64,000 nt of DNA from Microbulbifer sp. SAOS-129_SWC (lineage in GTDB: Bacteria; Pseudomonadota; Gammaproteobacteria; Pseudomonadales; Cellvibrionaceae). The position numbers and the translations under genes were made by a program. This document shows positions 19,331-29,563 of the stretch, in pieces. The first letter of the stretch is position 1. The number at the start of each line of letters is the position of its first letter. The stretch is taken from the NCBI RefSeq assembly GCF_039696035.1, contig NZ_CP155567.1:3777001-3841000 (forward strand), in the 5' to 3' direction. The notes below the pieces were generated by a model. It ran no database searches and was not told the DNA's origin. It worked only from the letters and a program-made list of their open reading frames with translations.

Positions 19331-21280
19331 CTATTCAGCCTCGTCGCTCAGGTGTTTCTGGCGCGCCTCATTGATCAGGCCGCCGTACTGCAGGGTTTCA
19401 ATTTCCTCTGCGGATAGATCGTGCTGCAGCTGTACCGATTCGCCGCTCGTCAGGTTCTTGAGTTCCACCGGCTTGCCCGGTGCCAGCTGCGCCACCGGAT
19501 TGTCGATTTCCAGGTCGGCGTCCTGGTCGAACTTGTCGTAGTCGTCGGCGCTGGCGAACAGCAGCGGCAGCACGCCGAAGTTAATCAGGTTGCGCCGGTG
19601 GATGCGCGCCATGCTCTTGGCGATCACGCAGCGCACCCCCAGGTAGCGCGGCGCGATGGCGGCATGCTCGCGGCTGGAACCCTGGCCGTAATTCTCGCCG
19701 CCGACCACGAAGCAGTCGCCCTTCAGGTCCATGGCGCGCTGGTAGAAGTTTTCATCTACACGGGAAAACGCGTAGCGGCTGATGGCGGGAATATTCGAGC
19801 GCAGTGGCAGTATCTCGGCGCCGGCGGGCAGGATTTCGTCGGTGGAAACATTGTCGCCGGCTTTCAGCAGCAGCGGGCCCTTCAGCACTTCCGGCAGCTT
19901 TTCAAAATCCGGCAGCGGCTTGATATTCGGGCCTTTGATCAGCTCGATTTCCACCGGAATCTCCTGCGGCGGCTGCAGCAGCGGGCGCATATCCGGCAGC
20001 TGTTCCGGCTCCTCGAACGACGGGTAGTCCATGTCCAGCTCGCGCGCATCGGTGATTTCGCCCCGGAGTGCGCTGGCGGTGGCCGTCTCCGGGCTGCACA
20101 GGTACACCTGATCTTCGATGGTACCGGAGCGGCCGGGAAAGTTGCGCGGCACCGTGCGCAAACTGATGCGGCCGCTGGCCGGCGCCTGGCCCATACCGAT
20201 ACAGCCGCCGCAGCCGGTCTGGTGCAGGCGCGCGCCGGCTTCCAGCAGCTTGGCCAGATCACCGCTGCGGCTGATCTCTTCCAGCAGCTGGCGCGAGGTG
20301 GGGTTGATGTCGAAAGACACATTGTCGTCCACGTGCCGGCCCGCCACCATACGCGCGGGGATGGCGAAGTCGCGCAGGCCCGGGTTGGCGGACGAACCGA
20401 TGTAGCTCTGGTAGATGGGTCGACCAGCCACCTCGCGCACCGGCACCACCTTGTCGGGGCTCGACGGGCAGGCGATCAGCGGCTCGAGGGTGGAAAGATC
20501 GATCGTGTCGGTTTCGTCGTAGCGGGCGTCGTCGTCGGCTTTCAGCTCGACGAAATCCTCTTCGCGCTGCTGCTGACGCAGGAAGACGCGCACCGCCTCG
20601 TCGGCGGGAAACACGCTGCTCGTGGCGCCCAGCTCCTGGCCCATGTTGGCGATCACGTGGCGGTCCATGGCGGTGAGTTTGTCGAGCCCCGGGCCGTGGT
20701 ACTCGACGATTTTGTTGACGCAACCCTTGACCGTCTGCCGGCGCAGCATTTCCAGAATAACGTCTTTGGCACTGACCCAGGGCGGCAGTTCGCCGGTCAG
20801 TTCCACACCGAGGATTTTCGGCATGGGCAGCGCAAACGGCAGGCCCGCCATCGCCAGTGCCACCTGCAGGCCACCGGCGCCGATCGCCAGCATCCCCATC
20901 GAGCCGGCCGCACAGGTATGGCTGTCAGAACCGAGCAGCGTCTTGCCGGGAATACCGAAACACGACATATGCGTCGGGTGGCTGACACCATTGCCCGGGC
21001 GGCTGAACCACAGGCCCCATTTGCGACAGGCGCTCTGCAGGAACAGGTGGTCATCGGCATTCTTGAAATCGGTCTGCAGCAGATTGTGATCCACATACTG
21101 CGCCGACAGTTCGGTCTTGATCCGTGGCAGGCCCAGCGCTTCGAACTCCAGCATCACCATGGTGCCGGTGGCATCCTGTGTCAGGGTCTGGTCGATCTTC
21201 AGTTCGATGGGGCTGCCCGGCTCCAGCGTGCCGCTGTGCAGGTGGGATTCAATCAGTTTCTGGGCGAGATTTTTCTTCAT
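19331..21280 (-). CDS. Aconitate hydratase (Aquifex-type, monomer of about 650 aa)
   Basis: Converts citrate to isocitrate through a [4Fe-4S] cluster. Cluster ligands are visible: SDSHTCAAGSMGMLAIG (first Cys) and HQTGCGGCIGMG (CxxC). The substrate-binding Ser is in GQGSSREHAAIAPRYLGV in the swivel domain. The length fits the shorter 'putative aconitase, Aquifex type' family rather than AcnA (about 890) or AcnB (about 865). The start at 21280 (MKKNLAQKLIESHLHSG) is chosen because GGAGGG lies 8 bp upstream; an in-frame ATG at 21337 adds an unlikely 19-residue leader. Confidence 0.9.
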   Translation of the reverse strand: MKKNLAQKLIESHLHSGTLEPGSPIELKIDQTLTQDATGTMVMLEFEALGLPRIKTELSAQYVDHNLLQTDFKNADDHLFLQSACRKWGLWFSRPGNGVSHPTHMSCFGIPGKTLLGSDSHTCAAGSMGMLAIGAGGLQVALAMAGLPFALPMPKILGVELTGELPPWVSAKDVILEMLRRQTVKGCVNKIVEYHGPGLDKLTAMDRHVIANMGQELGATSSVFPADEAVRVFLRQQQREEDFVELKADDDARYDETDTIDLSTLEPLIACPSSPDKVVPVREVAGRPIYQSYIGSSANPGLRDFAIPARMVAGRHVDDNVSFDINPTSRQLLEEISRSGDLAKLLEAGARLHQTGCGGCIGMGQAPASGRISLRTVPRNFPGRSGTIEDQVYLCSPETATASALRGEITDARELDMDYPSFEEPEQLPDMRPLLQPPQEIPVEIELIKGPNIKPLPDFEKLPEVLKGPLLLKAGDNVSTDEILPAGAEILPLRSNIPAISRYAFSRVDENFYQRAMDLKGDCFVVGGENYGQGSSREHAAIAPRYLGVRCVIAKSMARIHRRNLINFGVLPLLFASADDYDKFDQDADLEIDNPVAQLAPGKPVELKNLTSGESVQLQHDLSAEEIETLQYGGLINEARQKHLSDEAE

Positions 21281-21293
21281 CGGCGGACCCTCC

Positions 21294-24200
21294 TTATCGG
21301 GAAAATTCCACGCGCGGATTTTCGAAGTCGCGTCCATTGTAGTCCGGCGCGCACTGTATGAATTCGTTGGCGGATATGCCGTTGTCGAGCAGGAAATGTT
21401 CTATCGCGCGGCTGCGTTTCTGCGCCAGCCGCTCCAGCTCTTCGAACAATTCCACCGGCGGGTAGCGGTAAAAGGTTTCGCGCGCCTTGCGGCTGCCGCG
21501 CAGCGGCGGTGTGTCTTGTGGATACAGCGCGTGCCAATCGAGCGCGGTGGCACCGCCGCAGATACCCGGCCGTGCATCCGGGCGCGCGCGCAGCGTTTCC
21601 AGCATGTCGCGCAGCTGCCGCTCGGCGTGCGTATCCAGCTCGGCGCTGCCGGGGTCAAATTCGATCGGGTCGAAATGCACGGCGCGGAACCGTGCCCAGG
21701 CCAGCTTGGCCAGTGAATAGAAGCCGATCGGCGTGAAATAACTGAATAGCGCCTCCATGATCGCCCGCTGCAACAGATCGCTGAAAATAAAACTGAATGA
21801 CAGTTTTGGATCGTACAGATCGCCGGAAACCGGCATATCAAAGCTGACATTACCCTGGCCATTTTTCAACAGCTCCAGCGCTATGCCGAGCGGAATAAAG
21901 CTGCTTTTTACCGGTAGCTGGTCACTGTCGCGTACGCGCCGCACACGAATACGGTTGAGCACCATTTTGGCCATGGCATCGACCTTGTTTTCCTTCACTT
22001 TGATATCCAGCAGTGCGTCCAATTGCCCCTGCAGGATCTTGTAGCCGAGCAGGTTGGCCATATACGGCGTGGCCGGAATCAGGTTGGCGTTATTGATGTA
22101 ACCGGTCAGGTTGGCGTTCCACTTGCGGGTATCGAGATAGTCGATGCTGCCGGCCAGCTGCAGCTCGCCAAAGCCGCCCGGCCGTGCGTTCAGCAGGATC
22201 TCCGCCGGCTTGTCCTCGGCGCGGTTACTCGCATTTCTGAGACTCAGGTTGATCAGCCGCACCGGCAGTCGCCCGCGGTACTGGCCCAGGCGGTCGACCC
22301 AGGTAAAGCTGCCCGCGCTCAGGTCGACGCTGCCGATGTGATAGTGAATACTCAGCTCGGACGTCAGCCGGTCGCCGAGCCGCTCTTTCGGGCGCTCGCC
22401 CTCCGCAGCGGGCTCCTGCCCGGTCAATGCCGCCAGTTGTGCGCGCAGCGGAAATTGTCCCTTGCGGTCGCGCATCAATATACCGCGCGGTTTCAGCACG
22501 CGGATACTGTGGATATCGAGCGCACGCTGCTCGCTGTCGTAGTTAAGCTTGGACACCTGTAGCTGCTGCAGTTCCCCACTCCACGCGTGGCGTTCGAATT
22601 CCGGCGCAGTTTCGCGGCGACCGAGAAAACTGAATGCCTCGGCCTGCAAACTCTGCAGCCGCACGCCGCGGCCGCTGCTGACGAAAGCCTCCAGCCGCAG
22701 CGAATCGCCGCGCACCAGGCGGCGTCCGTCGCCGGCCACCACGCGGATATCCCGCAGCGCCAGTTGCTCCAACTTCAACGCACCGGAGGCGCTGCGGAAA
22801 CTGCCGCTGGCATTCAGCTGCGCCACATTGGCGCAGTGATTCAGACGCCCGATATAGCCGCGCGGCACGCAGCCGGCAACGCCGTCGAGCCGCAGCTGTT
22901 CGGCGACCACATTGCCGGCGCCGATACGCAGCCGCGCCGCGCCCAGATCCTGGATCTGCAACAGCTGCGCCGGCAGGCCGGCCGGGTAATCCGGCTGCCG
23001 CAGTTCCAGGCCGTCGATATGCAGGCCGCGTAATTCGGTAATGCGCCCGGCCGGCGTCTGCCGCCGCTCGACAGCGTCCAGCTGCACCGGCCCCGACCGG
23101 TAGCAGGGCGCCAGCCGCGAGTCGCCCAGCAATCCCGGCGGCAGGCAGCCACTCAGCCCCGCCGCGCGCCCGAGCGGCCCATCGCCGCCGAAGGCGAACT
23201 GCTCCAGCCGGATGCGCGCAAACTTCCACGGTGCGCCGCTGCCGCGATCGATCGCCAGCCCTTGCAGCTCGATTGCGCCGCTGCTGGAAAAGGGCGCGGC
23301 CAGCACCAGCTGCTGGGTACCCGGCAACCGCAGCGTGTGCAGATCAATACAGCGGCGCCCGCCGGCGGTCTCCCCGCGCCCCGCCCCCGCCACCAGCTGC
23401 CGCAGTGGTCCCGGCATACAGCCGCGCAAGCCGCTGAGCGCCAGATCGGTTACCCACAGCGCGGCGCCACCGTTCCAACGCAACTGTTGCCAGCTCAGGC
23501 GGCGCAGGCCCAGTTCTATGCCTTTCCCCGTGCCCGGGTCCACATCAGATCCCGCCACACGCCGCAGGGTGATCGGCGCCGACTGCAGCGCACCCAGCTG
23601 CAGCCGCGGTGCCGCGTCGCCCAGCCCGATGCGGCTGGCGCCGGCGATTTCCAGCTGCTGTGCGCTGATACAGTCGGCGAGGCCACTGTCGCGCGCTGCC
23701 GGCAGCCACTGCTGCACACCGCACACCAGCACGTCGTGGATTTGCAGGCCGCGCAGCACCAGCGCCTCGGGGGTCAGCGCCAACTCGCCAACTGCCAGCG
23801 ACGCTATCCGCCACAGCGGCGGCGCCTCCGGCGTCTCCGCCAGTACCGTTTCGCCCAGCGCGAATCCGCCGTCGCTGCTGCGCAGGTTGCGGCTGGAAAA
23901 ACAGCGCGGCAGGCCGGCGCGCAACTTCTTCCCCGGGGGCAGGCAGCCGCGCAGCTGCGCGGCGGAGATATTCTCCAGCTGCGCACTCGCCGCATGCTCC
24001 ACCTGCCGCGGCCACACCAGCCGCAGTTGCGGCGCAACGAACTCGCGCAATTCCGCCGCCAGTCCGCCGCCGCGGCGCTGCAGCAGTATCTGTCCGGCGA
24101 GGGTGCGGTCCAGATCGACACGCAGCGCGCGGCGATCCAGCGTCGCGGCAAAATCCGGCCCGGTGTGCAGTGCGCGCAGGTCGGCGCAGCGTATCTGCAG

Positions 24201-26606
24201 CGGCCCGCTGGCGACGCGCTCCGGCAGGCAGCCGCGAAAACGCCGCAAGGCAAAGTCCGGCAGTGCAACCTGCATGCGGCCGGCCCCGGGTTCGCGTGTC
24301 ACTTGCGCGCGCGGCACGCGCAGTTGTTCCAGTTGCAGCAGCGCGCGACCGGTAGCGGTAGTGACCTGAGCGCGCTCCAGGGTCAGTTGCGCCGCGCGCA
24401 GATCGAGCCCGCCCTGCCAGGCGATGCGCAGCGGGCGGTGCTGGCGCAGATCGTGCAGATCAAAGCAGGTGGGCATGTCCCGCGCATCGCGGTAGAGCAG
24501 GCGCGCCCAGCTGCCCGGCAGGCAGCCGCGCACACTGGTCAGCGACAGGGTCTGCAGCTTCAGGTTGGGGTCACTGGCGCTAGCAGGCGCGCCGCCACCG
24601 CTGGCACCGGCTGCGGCCTCGGCGGCGCGCGCGGCCAACTCGCGTTGGAGCATTCCTTTTTCCAGGCCTTCGCCGGGCTCTTTGTCCGCCGCTTCGCCCG
24701 CTACTTCGCCCGCTACTTTGCCCGCCGCTTTGCCGGCCGTTGCCGGCGCTGTTTTCGCAGGATCCGCAGGGGTGGCCGCGGCGGAATTATCGATCCAGGG
24801 GTTGTCGACGTCGCGCTGGCGACGCAGAAAGCCAGCGCCGGTGTGTAATTGGCGCAATCGCAGACCGCCGCTGCCACCGCGCCGATCACTCAACTGCAGG
24901 TGCTGCAGGCGCAGCTCGCCGAGAATGGCGTAGCCCTCTGCCCCACCGCGCCAGGCAAAATTGCCGCGCCCGTCCAGGTGGGCGACCTCGGCGCACAGCG
25001 GCCGCCAGCGCGCCGGCAGCAGTGCCGGCGGTGCGCAGCCGCTGAGGCGATCGAGACCAACATCCCGCAACAGCAGCGGCTGTTCTCCACCGAGCAGATC
25101 AATCTGCTGCCAGTGCAGGTTTTGCAGTTGCAGCGGCGCGGCGCCGTCGCGCTGCAGGCGCAGCTGCGCCAGCTGCAGTGGTCCACTGGCAAACCCCCAG
25201 CGGCTGTGGGTGCGCTGCGACGGAAAACGCAGGCGCAACGCTTCGCTGCCGTGCAGCCCCGCCACGCGCGCGCAGTAGTCCGCACCCTGCCACAGGCGCG
25301 CGGGAACACAGCCGTCGGCGCTGGCCAGGTCGAGACTATCGACTCGGAGAATGCGCGTTGCCGCCCGATACTCGAACGCGCCCAATTCAGCCTCGCGGGC
25401 GGTCAGCGGCTTTTGCTTGGCCCCGGCCAGGTCCAGCAGCTGCACCCGTCGCAGGCGCCCCCCGCCGGCCTCGACCCGCAACTGCTCGCGCCAATCGAAC
25501 ACCACTGGTCGCGGCAGCTTCAGGTTACCGGCGCGCACACAGTAATGGCCGCCACGCCGGCGCAGGCCCGGTGGACACCAGTCAAAGCCGGAGGCAGTGG
25601 CGCGCTGCCAGTTCAGGTGCCGGTCGCTGCGCAGGAAATCGAATTCGGACATCGCCAGTGTCTGCGCATGCCAGTTGGGCCAGCGGCGATTGCGATCGCG
25701 CAGGGTGATGCCGCTGCCGCGGGCGCGCTGCCAGTGCACCGCCGCAGCGGCACCGAAGGCGAACCGCAACTCGCCGCGCAGTTGCAATTCGCGTGCGCTG
25801 GCGCAGTGGCCCGGCAACCGCCCCAATCCTGGCAGCGCCTCGGCCCAGCGCTGTGGCGGGCAGCTGGCGAAACGCTGCGCCGTGACGCTTGCAGCGGTGA
25901 TGCTGTTTCCCGGACGCGTGAACAGCGCCTCGTCGAGATCGAGTTTGACCAGCGCCGTATCCGCCGTATCGCCGCCGTCGCGCAACAGCAGTTCCCGCAG
26001 TTGCAGTTTGTCGGCGCCGATTTTCAGGCTCAGCGGCTCCGCCCCCTGACGCGCCAGCCCGATCAGCAGATCCCGCGCGCGCAGATCCCTGAACTGCACA
26101 CAGCTCGGTGTCGGCCACTGCGGCCGGTGGCGGTAGCACAGGCGGCTGTCGTGGATACGCACACGATCGAACAGCAGCTGCAGATCGCGGTCGCGGCGCG
26201 GTCCCGGCTTCTGCGCCCAGCCGCCGATTTCCCACAAACGCCCGCGTCCGCCGGGACGGGATTCCAGATCCATATAGGCACCGTCGAGCACCACGCGCTG
26301 CAGGGTGATACGCCCGTGCAACAGCTGCCACCAGCTGTAGTCGAGCAATACTTCGCGCGCATGAAAGCCGCGTCCGTCGCGATTTTGCCCACTCACACCA
26401 CGGGCCAGCAGGCTAAGGTGGGGAATGGAAAAATGCAGGTACCCGATCTCGGTGTCGACGCCGTGCTGCGTCAGCCAGCGTTCGATTTTGTGCTGCACCA
26501 ATATGGAAGCAACTGTCGATATCAGCCCCGACAAAAGTAAAATTCCCGCCAGCCACCAGAACAGGCGTCGCGGGAATTTAGCGCTGGCGGAAAACGGCGT
26601 GGGCAT
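21294..26606 (-). CDS. Giant AsmA-like DUF748 protein with repeated Cys-pair modules
   Basis: 1770 aa. It has one N-terminal TM anchor (FWWLAGILLLSGLISTVASI) and a long periplasmic region. The C-terminal third holds the DUF748 core (GELQLAGSIDYLDTRKWNAN, NLLGYKILQGQLDALLDIKV, FIPLGIALELLKNGQGNVSF), then an OmpA-like tail (FDPGSAELDTHAERQL). About 100-1250 contains twelve units of the form GC-x-P-x(8-23)-C-x(5-7)-L, for example GCLPERVASGPLQIRC and GCVPRGYIGRLNHC. An Ala/Gly/Glu-rich linker near 600-660 is encoded by short DNA repeats (24690-24740). DUF748/AsmA relatives are bridge-like envelope proteins thought to move lipids; that role is inference here. Confidence 0.85.
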   Translation of the reverse strand: MPTPFSASAKFPRRLFWWLAGILLLSGLISTVASILVQHKIERWLTQHGVDTEIGYLHFSIPHLSLLARGVSGQNRDGRGFHAREVLLDYSWWQLLHGRITLQRVVLDGAYMDLESRPGGRGRLWEIGGWAQKPGPRRDRDLQLLFDRVRIHDSRLCYRHRPQWPTPSCVQFRDLRARDLLIGLARQGAEPLSLKIGADKLQLRELLLRDGGDTADTALVKLDLDEALFTRPGNSITAASVTAQRFASCPPQRWAEALPGLGRLPGHCASARELQLRGELRFAFGAAAAVHWQRARGSGITLRDRNRRWPNWHAQTLAMSEFDFLRSDRHLNWQRATASGFDWCPPGLRRRGGHYCVRAGNLKLPRPVVFDWREQLRVEAGGGRLRRVQLLDLAGAKQKPLTAREAELGAFEYRAATRILRVDSLDLASADGCVPARLWQGADYCARVAGLHGSEALRLRFPSQRTHSRWGFASGPLQLAQLRLQRDGAAPLQLQNLHWQQIDLLGGEQPLLLRDVGLDRLSGCAPPALLPARWRPLCAEVAHLDGRGNFAWRGGAEGYAILGELRLQHLQLSDRRGGSGGLRLRQLHTGAGFLRRQRDVDNPWIDNSAAATPADPAKTAPATAGKAAGKVAGEVAGEAADKEPGEGLEKGMLQRELAARAAEAAAGASGGGAPASASDPNLKLQTLSLTSVRGCLPGSWARLLYRDARDMPTCFDLHDLRQHRPLRIAWQGGLDLRAAQLTLERAQVTTATGRALLQLEQLRVPRAQVTREPGAGRMQVALPDFALRRFRGCLPERVASGPLQIRCADLRALHTGPDFAATLDRRALRVDLDRTLAGQILLQRRGGGLAAELREFVAPQLRLVWPRQVEHAASAQLENISAAQLRGCLPPGKKLRAGLPRCFSSRNLRSSDGGFALGETVLAETPEAPPLWRIASLAVGELALTPEALVLRGLQIHDVLVCGVQQWLPAARDSGLADCISAQQLEIAGASRIGLGDAAPRLQLGALQSAPITLRRVAGSDVDPGTGKGIELGLRRLSWQQLRWNGGAALWVTDLALSGLRGCMPGPLRQLVAGAGRGETAGGRRCIDLHTLRLPGTQQLVLAAPFSSSGAIELQGLAIDRGSGAPWKFARIRLEQFAFGGDGPLGRAAGLSGCLPPGLLGDSRLAPCYRSGPVQLDAVERRQTPAGRITELRGLHIDGLELRQPDYPAGLPAQLLQIQDLGAARLRIGAGNVVAEQLRLDGVAGCVPRGYIGRLNHCANVAQLNASGSFRSASGALKLEQLALRDIRVVAGDGRRLVRGDSLRLEAFVSSGRGVRLQSLQAEAFSFLGRRETAPEFERHAWSGELQQLQVSKLNYDSEQRALDIHSIRVLKPRGILMRDRKGQFPLRAQLAALTGQEPAAEGERPKERLGDRLTSELSIHYHIGSVDLSAGSFTWVDRLGQYRGRLPVRLINLSLRNASNRAEDKPAEILLNARPGGFGELQLAGSIDYLDTRKWNANLTGYINNANLIPATPYMANLLGYKILQGQLDALLDIKVKENKVDAMAKMVLNRIRVRRVRDSDQLPVKSSFIPLGIALELLKNGQGNVSFDMPVSGDLYDPKLSFSFIFSDLLQRAIMEALFSYFTPIGFYSLAKLAWARFRAVHFDPIEFDPGSAELDTHAERQLRDMLETLRARPDARPGICGGATALDWHALYPQDTPPLRGSRKARETFYRYPPVELFEELERLAQKRSRAIEHFLLDNGISANEFIQCAPDYNGRDFENPRVEFSR

Positions 26607-26776
26607 TATTGAACAGCGTTATAGCGATGAATTTGGCGCACGGAAAAGCGTACGAAGGCCCACTAATTAAAGACCAGCGCCACGGGTTTTCTGTCGGCTG
26701 GCGTGGCAAACCGCCATAATGCGCAAACCACGCCCGCAATACGGCGGGCTTTTATCGATCCGCGTGTCAGAAAGCC

Positions 26777-27925
26777 ATGCAGGAAAAAACCCAAAACCAC
26801 CACATCGTTCTGGTCGGCGGCGGCCATGCCCACGCCGTGCTGCTGCGCCTGTGGGCCAAGCACCCGCTGCCGGGTGTGCGCCTGACGCTGGTTTCGCCGG
26901 AAACACACGGCCTCTACACCGGTATGCTGCCGGGACTGGTGGCCGGTCACTACACTGCGAATGATGCGTACATCGACCTGTCGCGCCTGTGCCGTGCCGC
27001 CGGCGCGCACTTCATCCGCGCCCGCGCCTGCGGCATCGACGCGACCGGGCGCCGCCTCGATCTCGATAATCAGGCCGCGCTGCATTACGACCTGCTGTCC
27101 CTGGATATCGGCGCCGCAGCGCCGCGCGATCTGCCCGGCGCCGCGCTCGCCAACCCGGTCAAGCCGGTTGGCCAGTTCTACCAGCACTGGCAACAACTGC
27201 AGCAAGAGATTCAGCACAGCAGCACGCCACTGCGCCTCGGCGTCATCGGCGGTGGCGCCGGGGGTTGCGAACTGGCCATGGCGATGGCGGAGGGACTGCG
27301 TGCACACTGCCGCAGCGACCGCGTGCAGATCCACCTGGTCCACAGCGGCCAGCAGCTCCCCGCTGGCTACCCGCCGCTGGCGCGGGCATTGGTGGCGCGG
27401 GAGTTGCGACGCCTGCCAGTATCCGTGCACCGCAACTGGCCGGTGGCCGCGATCGAGCGAGGCGCTGTGATCAGTACCGACGGCCGCCGCCTGCCACTGC
27501 AGCGGCTGCTGCTGGCCGCCGGCGCCAGCGCGCCGGCCTGGCTGTCCAACACCGGACTGGCCCTGGATGAGCAGGGATTTATATTGGTGGACGACACGCT
27601 GCGCGCGCAGGGCTGCGACACTATTTTTGCCGCCGGCGATGCCGCCAGCTTCGCGCGCCGGCCACTGCCCAAAGCCGGCGTCTACGCGGTACGGCAGGGC
27701 CCTGTGCTGTTCCACAATCTGCGCGCGGCCCTGACGCAGACGCCGCTGCGGCGCTTCCGCGCGCAGCGCCACTTTCTCAGCCTGCTGTCCTGCGGCGGCC
27801 GCCGCGCGGTGGCCACGCGCAATGGCCTGGCCCTGTGCGGCGCTGCCATGTGGTACTGGAAAGACCATATAGACCGCGCGTTCGTACGCGGTTTCCGCGA
27901 GCTGTCGCTGCGCGATCGCCGCTAG
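26777..27925 (+). CDS. FAD/NAD(P)-dependent oxidoreductase of the SelD N-terminal-associated family
   Basis: 382 aa. The first Rossmann motif is IVLVGGGHAHAVLLRLW; the GGGHAH form is characteristic of the flavoprotein family found fused to or beside selenophosphate synthetase. The second nucleotide-binding motif is GVIGGGAGGCELAMAM, and the FAD-closing motif is TIFAAGDAASF. No selD or other selenium gene is in the window, so it may be an orphan. An NDH-2 gene follows 131 bp downstream on the same strand. Substrate unknown. Confidence 0.82.
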   Translation: MQEKTQNHHIVLVGGGHAHAVLLRLWAKHPLPGVRLTLVSPETHGLYTGMLPGLVAGHYTANDAYIDLSRLCRAAGAHFIRARACGIDATGRRLDLDNQAALHYDLLSLDIGAAAPRDLPGAALANPVKPVGQFYQHWQQLQQEIQHSSTPLRLGVIGGGAGGCELAMAMAEGLRAHCRSDRVQIHLVHSGQQLPAGYPPLARALVARELRRLPVSVHRNWPVAAIERGAVISTDGRRLPLQRLLLAAGASAPAWLSNTGLALDEQGFILVDDTLRAQGCDTIFAAGDAASFARRPLPKAGVYAVRQGPVLFHNLRAALTQTPLRRFRAQRHFLSLLSCGGRRAVATRNGLALCGAAMWYWKDHIDRAFVRGFRELSLRDRR

Positions 27926-28056
27926 CGTCGGCAATTGCCAAATGGCGACGGAAGGAGGATACTGGCGCCGGCAAAAGCTGCCAGCCGCAGCAATAACAAC
28001 AAATATGGTCTTCGCAGCTCGGGGAGTCGGATTTTTTAGCTACAGGAAGACCTCGT

Positions 28057-29364
28057 ATGAAACATATCGTCATCGTTGGCGGTGGTGCCGGCGGCCTGGA
28101 ACTGGCCACCAAACTCGGGCACCACTTCAGCTTTTCCCGCTTTTTCAACCGCCGCCGCAAAGATCCGCAAGTGCGCGTGACCCTCGTGGACAAGAACCGC
28201 ACCCATATCTGGAAACCGCTGCTGCACCAGGTTGCGACCGGCGCGCTGGATTCCAGCCTGGATGCACTCAACTACCAGGTGCACGCCCGCGCCAATGGCT
28301 TCCAGTTTGAGCTCGGCTGCCTGCGCGAACTCAATCGCGAACAGCAGACCATCGAGCTGGCCCCGGTAATGGACAGCGACGGCCAACAGCTGGTCCCCGC
28401 GCGCGAACTGCAATACGACTACCTGGTACTGGCCCTCGGCAGCCAGAGCAACGACTTCCGCACGCCCGGCGTACGCGAACACTGCGTCTTCCTCGACAGT
28501 ACCGAACAGGCCCACCGCTTCCACCGCCTGCTGCTGGATCGCTTCCTGCAGCTGGAAACGCACACCGCGGACAAGGTACAGATCGCCATCGTCGGCGGCG
28601 GCGCTACCGGTGTGGAGCTGGCGGCAGAGCTGATGGATGCCACCCAGCAGATGGGCTACTACGGCCAGATCAACAACGGCGCCCTCGAAGTCACGCTGAT
28701 CGAGGCCGGTCCGCACCTGCTGCCCGCACTGACACCGCGCCTCGGCAACAACGCCGAGCGCGAACTGAGCAAACTGGGCGTGCGGGTCATCACCGGCTGC
28801 GCCGTGGCCGAGGCCAGTGCCGACGGCCTCACCACTGCCGGTGGCGAGAAGATTCCCGCCTCGATCCGGGTCTGGGCCGCCGGCGTCAAGGCACCGGACT
28901 TCCTCACCCAGCTCGACGGCCTGGCCACCAATCGCGTCAACCAGATTGAAGTGCAGACAGACCTGCAATCCACCAGCGATCCGCACATCTTCGCCATCGG
29001 CGACTGCGCCGGCTGTGTCGATATCAAGGAACAGCGGGTGCCACCGCGCGCGCAGGCGGCGCATCAGATGGCCAGCGTGGCGGAGCACAACCTGATCGCC
29101 AGCATCGATGGGCGACCGCTCAAGCAGTTCCGCTACCGCGACCACGGCTCGCTGGTGTCGCTGAGCAAGCACACCGCCGTGGGTAACCTGATGGGCACAC
29201 TGGTCAAGGGCAGCCTGACCATCGAAGGGCGCATCGCCGGACTCGCCTACCGTTCCCTGTACCGCATGCACCTGGCCGCGGTACACGGCTGGGCCAAGGC
29301 GATGCTGATCTATCTGGTGGGGCAGGCCAACCGCTTCGTCAAACCGCGTCTGAAGATGCACTAG
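28057..29364 (+). CDS. ndh: Type II NADH dehydrogenase (NDH-2)
   Basis: Non-proton-pumping NADH:quinone oxidoreductase at the inner membrane. The 435-aa protein has an FAD motif (HIVIVGGGAGGLELATKL), a KPLLHQVATGALD segment typical of NDH-2, the NADH motif IAIVGGGATGVELAAELMDA, HIFAIGDCAGC and the quinone-pocket motif PPRAQAAHQMA. The C-terminus is the amphipathic membrane-binding part. The start is preceded by AGGAAG (about 28046). It may be cotranscribed with the preceding oxidoreductase. Confidence 0.93.
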   Translation: MKHIVIVGGGAGGLELATKLGHHFSFSRFFNRRRKDPQVRVTLVDKNRTHIWKPLLHQVATGALDSSLDALNYQVHARANGFQFELGCLRELNREQQTIELAPVMDSDGQQLVPARELQYDYLVLALGSQSNDFRTPGVREHCVFLDSTEQAHRFHRLLLDRFLQLETHTADKVQIAIVGGGATGVELAAELMDATQQMGYYGQINNGALEVTLIEAGPHLLPALTPRLGNNAERELSKLGVRVITGCAVAEASADGLTTAGGEKIPASIRVWAAGVKAPDFLTQLDGLATNRVNQIEVQTDLQSTSDPHIFAIGDCAGCVDIKEQRVPPRAQAAHQMASVAEHNLIASIDGRPLKQFRYRDHGSLVSLSKHTAVGNLMGTLVKGSLTIEGRIAGLAYRSLYRMHLAAVHGWAKAMLIYLVGQANRFVKPRLKMH

Positions 29365-29382
29365 CGGGCCGGGGGCCCACGC

Positions 29383-29517
29383 GGGCGGACGCAAGGTCCG
29401 CCCCTACAGATCCCGCCCTGTGGAAATAGTCTGCTGCAGCGCTTACCGCGTCTGTGGGGCACTGCGCTTAACTAGAATCACCGAGCCGGTTCAGTAGGGG
29501 CGAACCCTGTGTTCGCA
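29383..29517. repeat. Two REP-like stem-loops between ndh and cobB
   Basis: GGGCGGAC GCAAG GTCCGCCC (29383-29403) followed by CCTACAG, and GGGCGAACCCTGTGTTCGCAC (about 29497-29517) preceded by GTAG. The second matches the stem-loop at 6143-6169. Together they make a REP pair that may terminate ndh. Confidence 0.5.
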
Positions 29518-29563
29518 CCGGCCGCTACTTGTGCCCAACCCCGCCGCCCCGCACAATCTGCCC

